Source: Hydractinia symbiolongicarpus
Taxonomy: Eukaryota; Cnidaria; Hydrozoa; Anthoathecata; Hydractiniidae
Direction of reading: 5' to 3'
Length of the DNA: 64,000 nt
Assembly (NCBI RefSeq): GCF_029227915.1
Contig: NC_079880.1
Span: 24,740,501 to 24,804,500 of the forward strand
Shown in pieces: positions 21,420-32,724 of this stretch. The notes under the pieces are model-generated. The model searched no databases and had not been told where the DNA came from. It was given only the letters and a program-made list of their open reading frames with translations. Positions within the stretch are counted from its first letter, which is position 1. Each line of letters begins with the position of its first letter. A program made the translations under genes and the position numbers.

Positions 21420-21570
21420 GTGTATATGTAAACAGTGTTGACAATGTTAAAAACGACGAGGATGATTCAGCTGATTCTGATATCGATATGATGCTAATAG
21501 CTCTGGTGACAGTGATTCTAATGAAAGACTGGTAAATTCAGATGAGTCAGATGACAAAGGACAGCTCTAG
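21420..21570 (+). pseudogene. Acidic coding-like fragment with a frameshift
   Basis: The frame reads KNDEDDSADSDID and, after a one-base shift, NSSGDSDSNERLVNSDESDD before a stop. Such Asp/Ser/Glu-rich tracts are typical of the N terminus of many transposases (for example piggyBac type) and of nuclear proteins; no diagnostic domain is present. Confidence 0.25.
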
Positions 21571-22599
21571 ATATTATCTTAAAATAAATATAGAATTTCT
21601 TTTGAAAAGATCATTTTCGTAGGGTATCTGGAACAGAAAAAGAGAGAAAAACGGAAAAAAGCGTCTTCTTAACCACCCCCCCCCCCTAAAAAAACTAACA
21701 AACTAATCCTGACATCAGCATTTTAAGTAAACATTGAAATTCTCTTTTCCCCCCATTTTCTTTATCAAAGTTATTATACTGTATGCAAAGTTTGAACAAA
21801 TTACAGACACTGTTTACAAAGAGATACGCCACTTTCTTTTGGCAAGTATAATTTACAGGATTTTCATGAACCGTTTTTTGGTCTGCAAAGTACATGCTTA
21901 AAATAATAATGACAGGGTTCAAAGCAATTCGTTAGTCATTTAAAGTGTAACTATTATTGGAAAAACAAAAAATTAATAAGAAAAAAACATTAAGAAAGGA
22001 ATGGCAAAGAAAGAGATGTAAAGAAAATGAACAAACTTTTTTTGTAAAAATGCTGATGTCAGCATTTTTTAGAAATGTTGAATCTTAATTTTTTACTCAT
22101 TTTTTATGAGCAACAGGTCCTTGCACTTCACACACATTTTCAACATATAACTGTCAGTACTTGCAGAGATATAGTTCAGTGTTATTAGCCCATAAAAATT
22201 CAATAATAACTGGTCCGTCCTCGTTCTGGTCTGTAAAATACACGTCCAGAAGAAAATTCATATTGGCCAATGGCATTTTTGGAACCCAGAATAATTCTGG
22301 AACATGTTATGATAGGTTAAAATTTGCCCCTTTGATATGTATGGTTGACCCCTGGCTACTCGACTAATTACACTTGCTTGCAAATTTTGCCTCTGAGACA
22401 GATAGGGTGTTAAACTCATTTGAAAAACCACTAATGATTGAGGTTTTGACACTCTGTTTGGTTTTTAACACTAAATAGTCAGATGCTAACAGATTAGTCC
22501 GCATTGCATGCAAGGTCTTCAATCTCGTAGCAGTGATGGAGCAGGAGTAGCGTCATACTTCAATTCATTTCTTTCAGGAAGAAATGAGACTTCCAAATT

Positions 22600-24236
22600 G
22601 TGATGTCTGTTCGTTCCGCTCGGAAATCATATCTCCGTCCATATCCACTTTGCTCTGACTATTTTGTAAGGCTAACAATTATAGCTGGAGATATACAATA
22701 TAGAGGATACCATAGCATAAAACTTTGTTGTTTACTGATAAATACCGTACGTTCTTTACAGACATCACACAAATTAGTACCATTCATTGGTAACAGATTT
22801 AATGTGTTGCTTTACAATGCTACCGCATTGTATTTCCATAGAAAGGCAGTTCTTCAGTTTATCAATGACTGGCCTAATCCTAATAACCTAAGGTTTTGAA
22901 GAAAGACATTTCAAATAATGTTTTCTTCGCAGAAGTAAGGCCATATGGTGTGATTGATAAAGTTATAAGAGGTCCTCTGTGGAGGTTGATTGAAGCCAAA
23001 TCCAGCATTTTGGAACTGAATACATATTTATTTTGCCTTAAAATGAAGTTGTCAGATTTATGCAGAGATTTATCTTGTCTTTTATTGAATGTGCAAAAGG
23101 TATGCAATGATGTTGATGTGCATAACGACGAGCTTTACACAAAGTTGCTAGAGGCTACTAATAATGAATTAGATGTGTTGAAACAGCAGTCGTTAGAGGT
23201 CATTTGCCATGGATTGCTAGTAATTCTTGAACAATGTGCTGATCAGTTGCCAGCAGGAAAATATTGGCATCCTTTAGATTCATTAAGGCATTTAACTTTC
23301 AATGTGGCAACTGCAAATAAAGCATCTGAGAGTGATTTTGTTATTCTCGATTTGCTTATTCGTACCAAGCTAAATTCAAATATTGAGACAATTCAGACTT
23401 TACCTATGTGGTCATGGAATAAAACTCTGGATTGGCTTGGTGCAAGGCAGAGTTGGAAAGGAAAGCTATGTTCCAAAATGCTCGTGAACTAGCTCCGAAA
23501 ATGAAAGAAAAATACAACTAGCGAAAATGACACGAAAGGGTATCAAAATTGAGAAGTCATTGGCAAAACAGAGACATACCAAGGAAAACAGGAAAAAGAG
23601 GGAAAAAGGTTATCCTTAAAGCAAGTGTAGTCAATAATTTAGTGCAAAAGAATATGATCATATGGATAAACATTGACCAGGCAAAAACACATTTGTTAAG
23701 TGTTAATGATAAAAAGGTGAATCTACACCTAATATCGGCACTGTTAGATTTTTTCAGATGTGTGATGTGTGTTAAGTGCTCTTTTAAATTATTTAACAAA
23801 AATCTTGTACCAAGAGAAGTAAACGTGTAGAGTTATCCCCTGAGGAATTGCTGCAAAATTTAGAGCATGTTAGATATGTTGTAAATCTAAAAATAAAAGA
23901 GATGAAGCTGTTAGGATTAAGAAAACTGAAATAATGAACAAAATTAAGGCAGTACGATTAAATCAAGTTATCACCCAGCAGAAACGTTCACTACTTCATA
24001 ATGTCACACAGGACCCAAACCATTTAATTGGCAAAATGATACAGCACAAAGTTAAAGAGGAGGAAGATAATAAAATATTTTGGTGCAAAGGCAGAGTTTT
24101 AGCTGTTAGAAAGTGGAGTGAAAATACTACGCGTACTTTGTTCAAAGTTCAATGTGACAAAGAACGTGACAAATATTGGAAATTTCTCTTGTTGACTGAT
24201 TTTGCGAAAGGAGATTTGCTTGTATTTAGGTATTAA
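22600..24236 (+). pseudogene. Cnidarian repeat-family protein (unnamed), at least three frameshifts
   Basis: Collinear frames cover most of one long protein: 22600-22899 (ends HKLVPFIGNRFNVLLYNATA), 22896-23492 (EVRPYGVIDKVIRGPLWRLI, SESDFVILDLLIRTK), 23549-23830, a short frame ~23.81-23.93 kb (VELSPEELLQNLEHV), and 23934-24236 (DPNHLIGKMIQHK..DFAKGDLLVF). I know this block order (GNRFN..YNA, GPLWRLIE, LDxLLRTK, LxGKxIxHK) from many hypothetical proteins in cnidarian genomes that occur in high copy. The enzymatic role is unknown to me. The last ~75 residues resemble a small beta-rich chromatin-reader-like module. Frame breaks near 22.90, 23.45 and 23.83 kb make this a pseudogene. Confidence 0.6.
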
Positions 24237-24239
24237 ATA

Positions 24240-24756
24240 TCCAAGTTTCGCTATTATTGTCAGTGTAAAATACCTAAAAATAATTTAGGACTGTAAATGC
24301 ATTTGTGCTTGTTTAAGATTTTAGTTGGACATAATCATATTTAGGTATATAAGTATAGGTTCCTTTTACTTTGTGTGTTTTCTTAGTGTCTGTGTGTAAT
24401 GGTTCGAAACTGTTCGTGCCAATTGATCGAAACTGTCTGTCCATAATCGAAGAATGAAATTTTGAGTCTTCAGTTATTTTACAGGGTTTTTGGGGTTGGC
24501 TTTTTCACATATTTTAAATTATAGCATCGTGGAGTATATGTTTAGTCAGTTACGGTTTCGAATTTTAAAACTTAAAATCATTGTATATTATGAGTTTTGA
24601 AAAAACTTTTTGTCTGCAATAAAACTTGCTTGCGATTTTTTAAAAAAACATAAATGCCTGGCGTCATTGAAATATCACCAACCTTTTTTAACCAGATTCA
24701 GTTGTATTTGTAACATTCAACAAGTACAAAGTACATGAGGGAAACTAAACAGAAAT
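24240..24756. other. No gene recognised
   Basis: AT-rich spacer between two relics. An AATAAA at 24619-24624 is present but has no gene to serve. Confidence 0.4.
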
Positions 24757-26065
24757 TATATGTTTATGATTTCTGGAGAAGCAACACCTGATGAACTTAA
24801 ACTTGTTCTGCAACAAGCTGGTTTTTCAATAAAAGGCATATCTATGACTGGAAGTAATCCACCAGGTGATTTGTCATCTGATGGAAAAAAATGGTGTGGT
24901 TCGACTAACATGGGAACCCAAGAGTGATTTAATATATTTAGACGTAAAGAAAATTAATTTTGCAAAGAGACATCTTGGAAGGAAACTGAAGCCATGTATG
25001 AGATGTCAAAAAATCTAACGACACTGTAAGGCCAAAGTAGGATAACTGGTTGATTTGACTGGAAAGATTACTCCAGTTATCGCAACTATAAAATTGGATC
25101 TACATGAGTTGGTCGTAAGGAAATTAGATGGGGCTGATAAAATTCCTGTTAGTTTGCTTCAAGTTTGGGTTGATCATTTTTAAATTATGTCAGAACTGAA
25201 TCAAGTTAAATTCAAGAGAACTATTGTACCTCATGACGCGGTTAACTTAGATGTGCAAACTATGTGCTTTTGATATCCTAGTAAAGGCCTTGATTGCATT
25301 GCAATCTATGTCAGATTCAAACGAAAATCCAGCAGTTATTCTTGTTAATTGGTATTTTCTCGCTCCAGATTAATACCAAATGGAATGTCACAATCCAGAG
25401 CACAGTTTTATGCAGCTGTGGTCAATTGTCACTCTTCAGAAATTGTTAGTAGAGTGTTTTACATCATAAGTGCAAGTTATTGTTCACAGATAACCAAATT
25501 GTTTGATATTGGAAGCAACGAAAGTCGATCACTCACGTGGTGGGTTAAAAGGGTGTACTACAGATTCAAGAATTTTCATTGCCACAAGATTGGAAATAGG
25601 TTCATTCAAATGAAATGCGAGCTGACCCTGGAACTCGTCGAGGTGCAAAAGCTACAGATATTGACAGCAACTCCGATAGCGTCAATGGATTGCGTTGGAT
25701 GATATTAAATGAAGACTTTCCAGCTTATACAGTCAATGATATCAAATTTAATGCAAATCAACTAAGTGAAGAAAGGAAAGAAAAGAACCTGTAAATCGTT
25801 ACATCTGTTATCTTTCAAAGCCGTTGACCTATAGAAGTTAAGGGTTGTTATCTATTTTCACAGTACCTTGTCGACCCAAACAAATTGCGCGTTCGGAATG
25901 TAGTTCGTATTATGGCCCTCGTAAACAAATTCACTCGAAAACTGTGAGAACAATCAAAGCCGCAAATCAACAAAAACAAAATCGCAACAATTTATGTAAA
26001 TTTAGCGAAGACGACTGAACTAAAGCCGAAAATAGGCCAATGATAATAAAGGAAAAGAAAGGTGT
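24757..26065 (+). pseudogene. BEL/Pao pol relic
   Basis: Broken frames align block by block with the intact BEL/Pao element at 49.97-57.39 kb. ELKLVLQQAGFSIKGISMTG matches the stretch after the RT active site; SRLIPNGMSQSRAQFYAAVV matches the RNase H Glu block. A tract with SQYLVDPNK near 25.86 kb matches the region before the integrase. The RT YVDD site is replaced by YMFM at 24757-24768. Stops and shifts are everywhere and most of the integrase is gone. It is a distinct, older lineage of the same family in the same orientation. Confidence 0.8.
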
Positions 26066-26503
26066 CAGATAAAACTGAAAATAACAACATGACTGAGAGG
26101 AAAAAGAAGAAACAAGACATGAATGACACATTCACGAGGCACATAACTAAGAGGACCAACATGGCTGAGAAGACAGTGATAAGAGGGGAAACATTTGACA
26201 CAGAAACGAGAGATACAGAAACCGGGACAATTAAAGATGCAACAGGAGAGACGGGAATTTAAGTGAGCGATCAGCATCATCACTGCGATCTACACTGTCA
26301 ATAACAACAGCATACGAGTCAACCAGCTCTTGGCAGTGGATTGTTGGTAGACCGATCTTCGTACTGGCCTACTACAGTAGCCAGATGTATTCTCCTCGTC
26401 CTGGGAACATTTGGTTATTGCCCTAAATGTGCGGTCTGCACACAATTAATTTTACTTGTTTACTAACTCAACTATATATTTCTTTAACACTTTGTGGTAT
26501 CAA

Positions 26504-26575
26504 CGACGACGGAACAAACGGTGCAATTGGCGAAATGATCTGGGCAATTGGCGAAACGATCTGCAGGCGAACAGA
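26504..26575. repeat. Short direct repeat
   Basis: GCAATTGGCGAAATGATCTG is followed immediately by GCAATTGGCGAAACGATCTG, two 23-25-bp units differing at one base in the core. Confidence 0.6.
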
Positions 26576-26667
26576 AAGGAATATTTATGTTATGAACCTG
26601 ATGTATTTTTATATTTGTTTTATTTATCATTGATTTTTGTTGTTTGAAAACGTGGCACCTCTTTAAC

Positions 26668-26840
26668 GCTGGGGAGAGTGTGTCGGGGTCCTAGGATTGT
26701 CGTTTGCGCGACCCGGACTCTTTTTGGAGAGACGACATTTTCCATCGTACCACGTTTTTATAGATTACGAGTTCTCGAAGCCGTGTGGCAACACCGTTCT
26801 GTGAAACATCTTTCTTTTCTAACAACAAGCAACAAGTTTT
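26668..26840 (+). repeat. Probable polypurine tract and start of a 3' LTR
   Basis: CGCTGGGGAGAG precedes TGTCGGGGTC (26681), mirroring CGTTGGGGAG before TGTTGAGTC at the 3' LTR of the intact BEL/Pao element. It follows the BEL/Pao relic in the same orientation. I cannot find the LTR's other end or its 5' partner, so this is inference. Confidence 0.4.
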
Positions 26841-27320
26841 TTGGTTTACGTGCTTCATTATAAAAGTATTCGCAAATACTTTTTAATTGCATTATTTTCA
26901 TGTTTATTTATCGTATGTACTGCGGGCTTTGAGTTTATGTTGGAAATGTTATTTCAACAGGAACCTAATGCATTCACCGAACTAAAACCCAGTACTCACT
27001 CTGTCACACCAGCGCTAAACGTAGTCTCAACAGATGTTTCTTGCAAATATGCAGCTTGAATTTGTTATTACTTCTGTGTGGGGATGTCGAAATAAATCCT
27101 GATCCATACGATCTTATTTCATGTGCGAGCGCTTCTTTCAACCAAGGTCATGAAAAGTTTCAACCAAATGGTTTTCAATGTAGTTGTATTGTTTTTAAGC
27201 GTTTACTTATTTGAAGAAAATATGATCCAGCTTCAGTCATTGAGCAAGGTGATAAGTTGTGCAAACTACAAATTACGAATGATTTTTGTCGTGTCCAGAC
27301 TTATATGGATCTGTAAATAA
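26841..27320 (+). pseudogene. LINE ORF2 N-terminal relic with 2A-like motif
   Basis: A hydrophobic segment (YFLIALFSCLFIVCTAGF) is followed, in another frame, by LLLLLCGDVEINPDP at 27083-27106 (core). The same order, hydrophobic N terminus then LxxLSGD..LNPGP, occurs in the LINE at 36.25 kb. The Gly of the NPGP skip site is Asp here. No EN or RT follows, so only the 5' part of ORF2 remains, which is unusual because LINE copies are normally 5'-truncated. Confidence 0.6.
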
Positions 27321-27329
27321 TTGTGGTGT

Positions 27330-27890
27330 TCGATTGAAAATTAACCTTGATAATAGTATATTCCGTTTCCTAATTAATACCGAGGTTTGAAGTAAATTAC
27401 AGCTCATTAGAATTTTGGAAAGTACAGTAACTTTCACGGTAAAAATATTTTTTATTGAAGAATTTTCTTTTTCAATTATAGCTAGTCACTTTTATTATAT
27501 AGTTGATTCCCACATCAGGACTTCCTTTACCATTTGGTTTGGCAGTGATATTAAAGTCTTTAAATATTATTTAGCAAGTGCATTGCATTAGCTAGTGCAT
27601 TGCATTATTGATATATACCAACATTCAGGAAATACAAAGTACGAGATACAATTTCTTGTAATACCAATTCAAGGTCTCAATACCCATGTTAAACGTAATG
27701 TTGAAAAAATCACATCTCAGATTTTCAAAATCAAATTATAAATACGTTGGACACCTCAAAAAAAAAACGAAAACAAGCGCAAACACAAATAAATGCGTCA
27801 AAACGATCAAATGTTGAACTTAGTACGTGCAAGAAAACATCTGTTGAGAAAACGTTGTTTGACAGAATAAGCGCTTTTCATAAAAAAATA
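27330..27890. other. No gene recognised
   Basis: AT-rich spacer with a small direct repeat (AGTGCATTGCATTA, near 27.57-27.61 kb). Confidence 0.4.
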
Positions 27891-27895
27891 AATAA

Positions 27896-28340
27896 ATAAA
27901 GGCCCGTATTACATATGCCTTATTTGCAATAGAACTTTGTATGGAAAATCTGTCAAGATATTTAAGGAGTCAGAGTACAATCAATTTCTAATCAGTATTA
28001 AAATACTAGGAGTTCTGATGACCAGGGATACGTTTGTTGAACATGTTCAAAAAATATAAAAGCTGATAAAATGCCTTATTAGGCTGTATTCAACAAACTG
28101 AATGTTGCTGATATTCCTGAAGAGTTAGCTACTTTAAATAAATTAAAGCTTTCTTTAATTGCAAAACGGTTGTTGTTCAAAAAAATTGCTAATATGTCTA
28201 AAGGACAAATGCCGAAAAAGACACACAAGTATCCAGAATATCAGGTTATATTTCAAACTTAACACCATACAAACAGAGCTGGATGAAAAATAAAGATACT
28301 TTAAATTCAGCTTTTAATCAGAACCAGGTGAAAACCATGG
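27896..28340 (+). pseudogene. DUF6570-like fragment (Helitron-associated helicase proteins)
   Basis: GPYYICLICNRTLYGKSV at ~27.9 kb and NKLNVADIPEELATLNKL with RLLFKKIANMSKGQMPK at ~28.1-28.2 kb are the two hallmark blocks of the domain found upstream of Helitron-like Pif1 helicases. They lie in shifted frames with stops. No Rep or helicase motif is visible nearby. Confidence 0.55.
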
Positions 28341-28389
28341 AGTTTTCTTTCCTCCGGAAAAGCACAAATTGATTTGTAGTATCGCTGAA

Positions 28390-29195
28390 GATCAAAATGA
28401 AAATGTTTAGTGGAGCTGAAAAAGTTCAAGACGGATGAGCAAAACTCGATAACGGTTACAGATTTTTCTTCTGTAAAGAAAACAAAACTTAACTTTGTTT
28501 CTGATAACTTTAATTCTGTTGAATCTATATTAAATGAGCATGCCTTTTATGACATTATCAATATTCATGGAGTCTTGTATAGCTTTCAGGATGAAGAGAC
28601 TGTAACAAAAGATGAAAAACCTTACGAATTAAAAAAGGATGTTAAAACCGATGGTATTCAAGTTGTATTATTGGTGACTTAATTAACTTAATGAAAATAA
28701 ATGCTATGATTCATGCGAATTCAGAGTGCAAAAGTTTGAACAGGTAGGGTGTTAAAATCAACGGACATGTCCATAGTCAAAATAAATGAAAACATAAACG
28801 TAGAATTATGTGATGATGAAATCGAAGTTAACAACTCTGAAGAAGAGATTGAAGCGAAAATTGTATTCATTCATGCAAACTCGTTTGGTATTACAGTTTT
28901 ATGTCCTAAATGTAAAGAGCGCATCACTCCTGATAATGGCATGGTTAGGTGCCACAGTTATGGACAAGTGTCAGCACAAGAAGTTTGTGACAAAGTTTCG
29001 CACTTGAAAGTTGCTACCTTCAGTATTATTAGTAAAATGCAAATTACTTTAACAGTTGATCATGCTTTATTAAACAATTGTTTTATCAAAAAGATAGAAA
29101 AGAATACACCTTTTTCTAGTTTTAAAAGCGTTCTGCAAATTACACACTGTTTTTGCGGGAATTTCAAATTTTCGACCAAAACAAAATTAATTAAG
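28390..29195 (+). pseudogene. RPA-like OB-fold and zinc-ribbon fragment
   Basis: The frame 28410-28682 (IINIHGVLYSFQDEETVTK..KKDVKTDGIQVVL) and, after one or two shifts, 28749 onward (LKSTDMSIVKINENINVE) follow the strand pattern of an RPA70-type single-strand DNA-binding OB fold. A degenerate ribbon, VLCPKCKERITPDNGMVRCHSYG, follows. RPA-like genes are known cargo of Helitrons, and a DUF6570-like block lies just upstream, so a common origin is plausible but unproven. Shifts and a lost fourth Cys mark it as decayed. Confidence 0.4.
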
Positions 29196-29216
29196 TGGAG
29201 ACACGTGTGGTTACAG

Positions 29217-31490
29217 ATGGATAATGAAGAAAATCTTAAAGAAACCTTAACTATAGAAGACTTTAAGTTGTTCAGTTCTTTGGCAATAAGAAAGTACTTG
29301 TCTTTACGGGAAAATCTACTGTGGGAAGCATCTAAACACTGGTTGCAAGGTAAGAAAATCGTTCTTCGATATAAACTGGTTTTTTTTCGCTGTAGCTAGC
29401 TAGCTATAGCTCTTATAAGCCAAGGGCATTATTCTGCCAATACCTTTTTGCAGTTTTAACATTTATATTTACAGAGCTTACCCTGCGTACGAAGAAGGAT
29501 GTCCAGTTGATACAGAATTGGAACACAGAGAGCGCTCTTTACTTAATGAGTACAAAAAAAGTTTGATATTTTGCCTGATCCAATGAAAGTGAAAGATGGA
29601 TGATAGGTGAAAAAGAGGGCATATGTACTTGGCCAAAATTGTATATAATGGACATATCTCGATATTATTTGGAGGCTCGTAGTAATCTGTGGCAACGTCT
29701 GGAGTGCGAGTACAAAGAGGGAAAGGCCTATCGCTATTTCTCAAACGGTTTGATAGGAGAGATTCAGATTAATAACAAGATTTCTTCAAAGTATTGTTTA
29801 TTCAAAGCAAAGCGTTTGCCGTCACAAAAAGTATCTGCAAAGCAATACGATGTTTGGTTAGTTGTGGAGAAAGACATTTGGATTATTCCTGGAGGAAAAA
29901 TTATCACAGGGTATTGTACATGTAGAGCCGGCTTGCTAGGTAAATAACCTCTACAAGATTTGTTTCGATCTTGCTCTTTTGCTTGCATTAATATGTACGA
30001 ATAAATAACTAGTAAATAAGAGTAGACCAAATAAACATAATTCTTGAGAGTTCTACTTGAAGTTTTATTTCCACAACAAGCTTGTTTTTTTGTTTTTAAG
30101 AATCAACACTTCTCCATTGATCTTTAAAATACGATATAAAAACCCGACCAATCAGCTTTTCTTTTCAAAGTTAACGAGCCAATTAGAATTTTAGAAAATA
30201 AGCAACTGGCCAATCAGTGTATTTGTTTACATTTCTGTGTGGTTAGAAATATTAAACAACAAAGGATTAAATGTGTTTATGTTTTTCTAAGTAATTTGTA
30301 ATCATGTTGCAGGCATGTTATTTCGCATTAAAACAGCTGTAATCACTGGAGTAACACATCCTACATGCACAATGCAGCTATCCTAACGGAATGTTCCCTC
30401 AAAGATAAAACAAATTCAACCAGGAAAACTTTTAAACTTTTTATTAAAACAACACAGATACAGCAAAAAATTTACATCAAAAAATGACACAGAAGCAAAG
30501 GAGGTACAGAAACGCAAGTTGTTTTTTAGTCCAACACATGAAAAAAATAGGAAATATCTGCAAAACGAAAAACAAATGAGGGCTGATATATATGCAAGGA
30601 TAAAAAAATTAGTTCCAGAAAGCTGCTTTGCCAGTATCATGCTGGATAAATCTAATGTCGATTTTGTCATTAAAAACAACAGAGAGGTAACCCCAACTAT
30701 CTTTGACTTAGCAGAATCATTCAAGAATAATGTTGTTTAAACAGAAATTACAGCAGATGTTGTAAATAAATTTACTGAGCGCATTAGCTTAAGTGCTAGT
30801 CAAATCAATTGTGTGTATGCAAGCACAATAAACCAGAGCGGTTCTACTGTCTGGATTAACCAGAGAAAGGGAAGACTGACTGCATCAAAGCTCAAACGAA
30901 TATATACTCAAATAAGCACATTAAAACAAAATAACAATAAAGACCACACAAAATTAATTTCTGAAATATTGGGATATTCATCAAAAAAAAAAAAAAAAAA
31001 AATACACAAAAATGTGGTAATAAAAGATCCTGGTATGACCATATCTAATACACGTCTTTTTATTAGTGTTTCCCTAAACCTGGAAATAGAATGTTCCTGT
31101 CATGGAAAAAGGTGATGTGGAAATTAAGTGTCCTGCAAAACTTATTGGTCAGCTTCCAACTCACAACAACTATAGTCACTTAGAAAAAAATGGCATGAAA
31201 AATAGGCTAGTGAATATTATTTCCAAATTCAGGGACAAATGGCAGTTACCCAGTGTTTGTATGGAGACTTTTTTGTGCTCACTTCAGAGGGATTTCATTT
31301 AGAAAGGATCCAGTTCAGCAGAGATTTTTTGTGTTTGGTGTCTTGACTAGTATAGCAACAGACGAACCACTGAAAGTCGTAAAGAACCCGAATATTACAA
31401 AGTATAAAGTTGAGTCATTTCAACAAGACTTAATAAATGACATTTTAAAAGCAGATATCATTAAAATTGTGATTTCTAAGTAAAAAAAAA
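29217..31490 (+). pseudogene. SAP/SWIM/YqaJ-type nuclease repeat gene, spliced and broken
   Basis: Order of blocks: an N-terminal SAP-like segment (MDNEENLKETLTIEDFKLFS, exon to 29349, donor GTAAGA); exon from 29475 with AYPAYEEGCPVDTE; a SWIM-like zinc finger (GLIGEIQINNKI..YCTCRAGLLG, donor near 29940); exon from 30313 (GMLFRIKTAVITGVTHPTCT); then a YqaJ-type exonuclease (WINQRKGRLTASKLKR at ~30.85 kb and DVEIKCPAKLIG at ~31.12 kb, with FFVLTSEGFHLERI at ~31.27 kb). YqaJ domains are lambda-exonuclease-like and process DNA ends; proteins of this architecture are high-copy in cnidarians. Frameshifts, stops, an A19 tract inside the nuclease (30983-31001) and lost SWIM ligands show decay. Confidence 0.65.
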
Positions 31491-31740
31491 TGCTAAAGAT
31501 AAATTTACCACTGGACTTGCTTTATGTTATGTTAATTATAAATGTGTTAAAATAATGTTTAGTATATATATTTGTACATAAAAGAAGACACAGTTTCTTA
31601 TAAAGAAGCAATTTGAAATAAGCAATTTAAAAAAACTCAAAACTTAGTTCTTATCTGTACATACAAAACCTAAACAACCAGAGCACAGGTTTATCTGAAG
31701 GTATGAAATGACATATAAAATATTCCATGCTATAAAATGT

Positions 31741-32290
31741 TTAAATTCTCATAATAGGGTTTTTCAAGTTAGCCAATGCAGCACATATTATCAAAATATC
31801 GATTAAGTGATGCAACAATGTTAATGGTAATTCATTTGCTATTATTCGAAACGTCTTCACCCACCTAATAACTTGTTCCACAAGGGTTCGAACCTTAGCT
31901 ACTTCACTTGTTTTCTTTATTTCTTGTGGCGTCATGTGAGAAGTTCCACGTTTACCAGGTGGCACTGTTAAATAAATTCGATTAGAAGCACACTTATTAA
32001 AGCCTTTATCAGCCACAATTCTCGAGTAAGGAGGAACACTGTCTAAATAATTAGAATCTATCGCAATGGCTTTGTCTGATATTCTTCCTGTGTATGGCTC
32101 TGGAATTTGGTGTAACTGAGAACTGAATTTTACTGTGTTATGTACTCTGACCATGTGGCTGATTGTAATTCCAGATCTTTTGGCGTTTCTAAGAAAATCT
32201 CAGAGCAATCAATTATGCCAACAACATCACGAAACTCATTAAATTTATCAAGAAGATTTTCTCTGATTCTTTCTTGGTCAGGCATACGTT
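31741..32290 (-). pseudogene. DDE_Tnp_4 (Harbinger-like) transposase relic
   Basis: On the minus strand, IRENLLDKFNEFRDVVGIID then CSEIFLETPKDLE (~32.28-32.17 kb) carries the first catalytic Asp. The frame 32154-31741 carries YTGRISDKAIAIDS, the second Asp in VADKGFN, and the C-terminal VEQVIRWVKTFRI block with the Glu. A frameshift separates the two. Such transposases excise and reinsert DNA; the partner DNA-binding domain is not visible here. Confidence 0.75.
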
Positions 32291-32470
32291 ATCCGTTTTT
32301 AATTTGTTAATGATATCAGCATATTCACAACAAAGTTGTGATTGTAAAAAATATGTACGATCTTCTAATACAACAGACGATGCCCCATTAGCATCAACAC
32401 CACAATGGAAGAGGCCTTTCTCAAAATACAAAATAGAATGTCCACATGTGAATCGTGCTATGTTGGACAC
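32213..32470 (-). other. Unassigned minus-strand frame upstream of the transposase relic
   Basis: Eighty-five codons starting FTCGHSILYFEKGLFHCGVD occupy the place where the transposase N-terminal region would be expected, but I do not recognise the sequence. It may be unrelated DNA joined to the relic. Confidence 0.25.
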
Positions 32471-32554
32471 GATATATGGCCACGCGAGTAAAGGGACAAA
32501 ATCGAGTTGGTCCTGTGGGAAAACATTTTAAAAAATGTGGATAAATTTATCCAC

Positions 32555-32640
32555 ATGGATTCAAAAGACAACATAGGATAAAAAATTTCAGAACGCCAGA
32601 CAGATAAAGATTTATGGGATAAATTTATCCGAAACATTGT
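32555..32640 (-). repeat. Inverted partner of 34563-34640
   Basis: Reverse complement gives TTTATCTGTCTGGCGTTCT and TTATCCTATGTTGTCTTTTG with ATCCATGT, which recurs on the plus strand at 34.58-34.63 kb. The two copies face each other about 2 kb apart. Confidence 0.65.
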
Positions 32641-32724
32641 TGGTTTAAGTCTTAAATAAGAAAAAAAATAGTCAACAATATAACACGGAAACATATAACA
32701 TGTGTTAGAATTAGCCATTGAGTT

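Noticed and set aside
21674-21688. C-tract of about a dozen bases
   Set aside because: A homopolymer run with no structural context; it could be sequencing-prone but carries no feature.
26062-26262. 66-codon frame rich in Thr/Glu/Lys
   Set aside because: Low-complexity, purine-rich tract with open frames on both strands; it overlaps the end of a BEL/Pao relic and shows no domain.
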